A stretch of DNA of 9,162 nucleotides. Source: Alphaproteobacteria bacterium. Its GTDB lineage: Bacteria; Pseudomonadota; Alphaproteobacteria; Rhodobacterales; Rhodobacteraceae. The stretch spans positions 1 through 9,162 of the forward strand of contig RFIR01000320.1 of assembly GCA_003695135.1 (NCBI GenBank), given 5' to 3'. How positions within the stretch are numbered: position 1 is the stretch's first letter; the number at the start of each line of letters is the position of its first letter. Position numbers and translations under genes: made by a program. Shown one piece after another: positions 6,184-9,162 of this stretch. The notes below the pieces were generated by a model. The model saw nothing but the letters and a program-made list of their open reading frames with translations, had not been told where the DNA came from and did not search any database.

Positions 6184-7149
6184 TCACACCGCCTGCGGCG
6201 CCGGGCCCGGGCCCTGCGCGCTCCAGCCCTGCTGCCATTCCGCCCGCCGCCGCCAGATCTCGGCCCAGACCGCGGCGCTCTCCCGCTTCCGCCCGCTCAG
6301 CGCCACCAGCCCCAGCGCCAGCCGGCGCGACAGCGGCCAGGCCCGGATCAGCGCCAGCGCGGCCGGCCGCTGCCAGGCGGGCAGATGCCGCCGGATCAGG
6401 CTCGTCTTGGCGCGCAGCAGCCGGATCATCTTTTCGGCCCGCACCCGCTCGGACGCCCCGCCATGATGGATGATGGTGGCCGCAGGGGTGATATGCGGAT
6501 CGGCCCCCAGCGCACGGGCGCGCAGACACAGATCGGCCTCCTCGCCATACATCACGAAATGGGCGTCGAACCCGCCCAGCTGCTGCCACAGCGCGCGGGT
6601 GATCAGCAGAAAGCAGCCCGAGACGATGTCGACCGCGCGTACGCTGTCGCGGGCCCAGCCGCCATAGGCCTCGGAATTGAAGACGGGGCTTCCCGGAAAC
6701 AGCCCCGTCAGCCCGGCGGCGCGGCAGAACAGGTTCCACAGCCCGATGCGCCGCCAGCAGGAGGCGGGGTTGAGGGAGCCGTCGGCAAACAGCGTGCGCC
6801 CGCCCCAGATCTTCGCCTGCGGCATTTCGCGCGCGAAATCGACCAGCCGGTCGATGGCCCGCTCGCGCACCACCGTGTCGGGGTTGAGGAGCAGCAGGTA
6901 TTGCCCGCGCGCCTCGGCCGCGGCGAGGTTGTTGGCGCCGGCAAAGCCGTGATTTTCCGCCTCGGCCATCAGCCGGATGCCGGGAAATTCCTTCGCCACC
7001 GCCTGCGCCGAGCCGTCGGTGGAGGCGTTGTCGACAAGGATGATCTCATGCGCGGTCTCCGTCTCGGCCGCGATCGAACGCAGGCAGGCGAGCGTCATCT
7101 CGCGCGTGTTGTAGCTCACGATCAGGATGGAGAGGAGCGGATCGGACAA
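6184..7149 (-). CDS. Family 2 glycosyltransferase (rhamnosyltransferase-like)
   Basis: This 321-residue protein has a GT-A fold of family 2, close to the usual length. LLSILIVSYNT (5-15) forms the first strand and nucleotide-binding loop. VDNASTDGS (39-47) is the conserved Asp-Asn pair of the WbbL-like subgroup. NHGFAGANN (66-74) and the metal-binding NPD (89-91) follow. GGFDAHFVMYGEEADLC (192-208) carries the acidic residues of the catalytic site. The last 80 residues are basic and hydrophobic, as in relatives that touch the inner membrane, but no clear transmembrane span is seen. Relatives add deoxyhexoses or other sugars to lipid-linked polysaccharide precursors. The start must be TTG at 7149: the frame upstream runs to a stop at 7189-7191 without ATG or GTG, and the next candidates fall inside the conserved fold. 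No good ribosome binding site precedes it. It is first in the minus-strand block and divergent from the beta-helix gene. Confidence 0.9.
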   Translation of the reverse strand: MSDPLLSILIVSYNTREMTLACLRSIAAETETAHEIILVDNASTDGSAQAVAKEFPGIRLMAEAENHGFAGANNLAAAEARGQYLLLLNPDTVVRERAIDRLVDFAREMPQAKIWGGRTLFADGSLNPASCWRRIGLWNLFCRAAGLTGLFPGSPVFNSEAYGGWARDSVRAVDIVSGCFLLITRALWQQLGGFDAHFVMYGEEADLCLRARALGADPHITPAATIIHHGGASERVRAEKMIRLLRAKTSLIRRHLPAWQRPAALALIRAWPLSRRLALGLVALSGRKRESAAVWAEIWRRRAEWQQGWSAQGPGPAPQAV

Positions 7150-7298
7150 GGGGGCACGCGCGCGGCTGAATGACGGAAAACGGAAGGCTCAACGAAACCG
7201 GCCCGGGCCGGCGGTCCGGCCGGGGGGCGGGGTTGTCGGCCAGAATTGTGGCAGAATCATGGCAATCCGGCCGCAAAACCGCCACGAATCCCCGGCTA

Positions 7299-7308
7299 AG
7301 GTTAACCT
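7299..7308. promoter_or_regulatory. 10-bp palindrome AGGTTAACCT, possible operator
   Basis: This perfect palindrome lies in the divergent intergenic region and is one of its few A/T-containing cores. It contains TTAACC, which resembles a half-site of the alphaproteobacterial regulator CtrA, but no second half at the usual spacing is present. A role as the operator of a shared regulator is possible and unproven. Confidence 0.25.
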
Positions 7309-7549
7309 GCGGGGCGTTCGAGTCGGATTCCGGCAGACGTCCCGCATGTGCATGAAGACCGGCCGGTTTCGTCCGAGGGGGTTGGACGAGCGGGCCGGAG
7401 TTGGGGACCTGCGGGTTCGGTGGTCGTGTCACGGGGCGTCCCGGCCGGACGGGGTATCGCGTGTCCGCACCGGGACTGACGAAGGGACAGCTCCGCCGGC
7501 AGCCCGTGCGGCGGCGCCGCGCACCGCCTGCAGCCGGTCCCCCGGATCT

Positions 7550-7557
7550 GGGGAAGG
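7550..7557 (+). promoter_or_regulatory. Ribosome binding site of the beta-helix protein
   Basis: GGGGAAGG ends three bases before the ATG at 7561. It supports that start, and the encoded protein takes on the pattern of its family immediately after it. Confidence 0.7.
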
Positions 7558-7560
7558 TCA

Positions 7561-9162
7561 ATGGCAACGATAACCGTATCGAGCGCAGCCGGTCTGAACG
7601 CCGCGCTGGCCGCCGCATCGGGCGGCGACATCATCGAACTCGCGGCCGGCAGCTACGGCCATGTCAACATCAGCGGGCTGAACACCGCCGCCGGGGTCAC
7701 CATCCGCTCGGCCGACCCCAATGCGCGGGCCGATCTCGCCTCGCTCTACATCACCAATTCCTCGAACCTGACCATCGAGGACGTGCTGGTCGATTTCGTG
7801 CCCGACCAGTTCACCGCGCTGTGGTCGCCCGCCGTCGACATCCGCGCCTCCGACAGCATCACCATCAGGAATACCGAGATCGACGGCGGCAAGGCGGTCA
7901 ACAATCTCAACGGCAATGTCCAGGGCTACTATACCGGCATGGGCATCCAGGCCATCCACGGCACCACCAATCTCAAGGTGATCTCCTCGGACATCCACGG
8001 CTTCGACAAGGGCATCCGCCTCGATGTCGACGGGCTGGTGGTGAAGAATTCCGAGATCCACCACACCCGCTCCACGCCGCTCGGCGGCACCTTCTCCAAT
8101 GCGGTGATCGACGGCAATCACCTGCATGACATCTACCCGCACAATTACGGCGGCGCGGGCGATCACGGCGACTTCATCAAGATCCAGCGCCTGAGCGGCG
8201 GCGCCTCGCCGCTGTCCAACATCACCATCACCAACAACTTCTTCGACCAGGGCAAGGGCCACCCGATCCTCGGCATCCTGTTCGACAGCTCCGGCAACCC
8301 GACCGGCTTTGCCAATGTCGACATCTCCGACAATGTCTTCTTCAACGCCAATGCGCTCGGCATGTCGCTGAACAACGTGCACAATTCGCGCATCGCCAAC
8401 AACACGCTGCTCGATTCGCGCGGTGACGATCTCGACCAGCCCGGCATCTATCTCGCGGGCGGCAATTCCAACATCGCCATCATCGACAACATCGCCGGCT
8501 ATGTCTCGGCCGGCGGCGGCACCGGCATCACCGAGCAGGGTACGCTGCTGGTCCAGCGCACCAACCCCTATGGCGCCAATTTCTACGGCGATCTCTTCGT
8601 CAACGCGCTGTCGCTGCTGCCCGATATCGAGGATCTGCGCGCGCGGCCGGGCGGGCCGCTCGACGGCACCGGGCTGGGCGCGGCGCTGACCCATTTCGAC
8701 CCCTCGCCGCAGAAACTGACCGCCCAGATCCTGCCGGTGCGCGACGGGGCCGGGCTGTTTTTGTTCGACGGCCGGCTCTCGGCCGACAAGAGCGGCTATC
8801 TCGACGCGCAGAACGCCACCTTCTCGTGGGATTTCGGCAACGGCAAGACCGGCGCGGGCGACAGCGCGGTGGTCTCCTACGACACGCCGGGCTTCTACAA
8901 GGTGGTGCTGACCGTCAGCCATGGCGGCAGGACCGACCGCAGCACCAGCTGGGTGGAGGTGGTCGATCCGCTGCTGCTCAGGCTCAACGGCGATGGCGGC
9001 ACCATCGCCGATGGCTCCAGCTACGGCGTGCCCGTCACCAGCAGCGTGGGCGTCAGCCTCGCCGACGGGCCCTGGGGCAAGGCGCTGCGCATGGGGGCAA
9101 GCTCCGAGCTGCGGTTCGACCGCCACCAGGCCGACCAGCTGTTCAATCTCGACGGCTTCCAG
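7561..9162 (+). CDS. Parallel beta-helix protein with PKD and LamG-like domains, 3' end cut by window edge
   Basis: The first 534 residues are visible and the frame is open to the window edge. The start, MATITVSSAAGLNAALAAAS, is the usual opening of right-handed parallel beta-helix proteins. Residues about 20-340 are a long series of short strands with Asn-rich turns (for example LTIEDV, ITIRNTEIDG, NITITNNFF, VDISDNVFF), as in pectate lyases, alginate lyases and mannuronan epimerases. A DHGD cluster at 201-204 could belong to a catalytic or calcium site. A PKD domain follows at about 390-465, with its hallmark WDFGNG at 423-428. From about 471 a concanavalin A/LamG-like fold begins (LNGDGG, then GKALRMG). 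There is no Sec signal peptide. Export by a type I system with C-terminal RTX repeats beyond the window would be typical for such Rhodobacterales proteins but cannot be seen. It probably acts on or binds a polysaccharide outside the cell. Enzyme versus adhesin cannot be decided. Confidence 0.9.
   Translation, partial: MATITVSSAAGLNAALAAASGGDIIELAAGSYGHVNISGLNTAAGVTIRSADPNARADLASLYITNSSNLTIEDVLVDFVPDQFTALWSPAVDIRASDSITIRNTEIDGGKAVNNLNGNVQGYYTGMGIQAIHGTTNLKVISSDIHGFDKGIRLDVDGLVVKNSEIHHTRSTPLGGTFSNAVIDGNHLHDIYPHNYGGAGDHGDFIKIQRLSGGASPLSNITITNNFFDQGKGHPILGILFDSSGNPTGFANVDISDNVFFNANALGMSLNNVHNSRIANNTLLDSRGDDLDQPGIYLAGGNSNIAIIDNIAGYVSAGGGTGITEQGTLLVQRTNPYGANFYGDLFVNALSLLPDIEDLRARPGGPLDGTGLGAALTHFDPSPQKLTAQILPVRDGAGLFLFDGRLSADKSGYLDAQNATFSWDFGNGKTGAGDSAVVSYDTPGFYKVVLTVSHGGRTDRSTSWVEVVDPLLLRLNGDGGTIADGSSYGVPVTSSVGVSLADGPWGKALRMGASSELRFDRHQADQLFNLDGFQ

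Larger units (their letters stand above)
7150..7560. promoter_or_regulatory. Divergent intergenic region, probable promoters for both sides
   Basis: These 411 bp separate two divergently read genes and must contain their promoters unless the right-hand gene is read from a small upstream gene I cannot see. Notable signals are the perfect palindrome AGGTTAACCT at 7299-7308, a sigma54-like spacing TGG-N10-GC at 7249-7263, and a GC hairpin around 7506-7524 just before the ribosome binding site of the plus-strand gene. The stretch 7198-7240 is almost purely G+C. No convincing gene is seen inside. Confidence 0.55.

Noticed and set aside
5500..7173. Plus-strand open frame of 557 codons opposite the methyltransferase and family 2 glycosyltransferase
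   Set aside because: It spans two recognised genes and the gap between them and shows no domain of its own.
7558..9126. Minus-strand open frame of 522 codons opposite the beta-helix gene
   Set aside because: The product is rich in Val, Asp, Ile and Gly as the mirror of Asn/Ile/Asp codons on the plus strand. The plus strand gives clear beta-helix and PKD signatures with a good ribosome binding site.
1..9162. CRISPR arrays, tRNA, rRNA, toxin-antitoxin or phage-defence genes
   Set aside because: I looked for regular spaced repeats, cloverleaf-forming segments and defence-type domains and saw none.

Overview
The window is very GC-rich, with strong G/C preference at third codon positions and GGAGG-type ribosome binding sites. 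Together with the protein families present this suggests an alphaproteobacterium, most likely of the Rhodobacterales (Rhodobacter/Paracoccus-like). That placement is inference from composition and protein style; no rRNA or other marker gene is present. The content is that of a surface-polysaccharide accessory locus.

Layout. Four genes lie on the minus strand, read right to left: a family 2 glycosyltransferase (6184-7149, TTG start), a class I SAM-dependent methyltransferase (5371-6069), a very large multidomain glycosyltransferase of 1330 residues (488-4480), and a sulfotransferase whose 3' end is cut by the left edge (1-491). The last two overlap by ATGA and are probably translationally coupled. 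Divergent from this block, on the plus strand, a parallel beta-helix protein with a PKD domain and the beginning of a LamG-like domain starts at 7561 and runs off the right edge.

Two non-coding stretches stand out. The one at 4481-5370 (890 bp) holds an AT-rich island, two near-identical GGCGCC hairpins and a pair of inverted 19-bp sequences 317 bp apart from outer end to outer end, with a third internal copy. It looks like a small non-autonomous or decayed transposable element inserted between the methyltransferase and the large glycosyltransferase. The one at 7150-7560 (411 bp) separates the divergent genes; it carries a 10-bp palindrome and a weak sigma54-like motif.

How the genes may work together (inference): the two glycosyltransferase proteins would add sugars to a capsule, exopolysaccharide or glycoprotein, the methyltransferase and sulfotransferase would decorate it, and the divergent beta-helix protein could bind, cleave or epimerise a polysaccharide outside the cell. 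The most distinctive object is the large glycosyltransferase: roughly ten copies of a 33-40-residue motif lead into a GT2 domain, then a GT4-like domain, then a tail of about 180 residues that I cannot assign.
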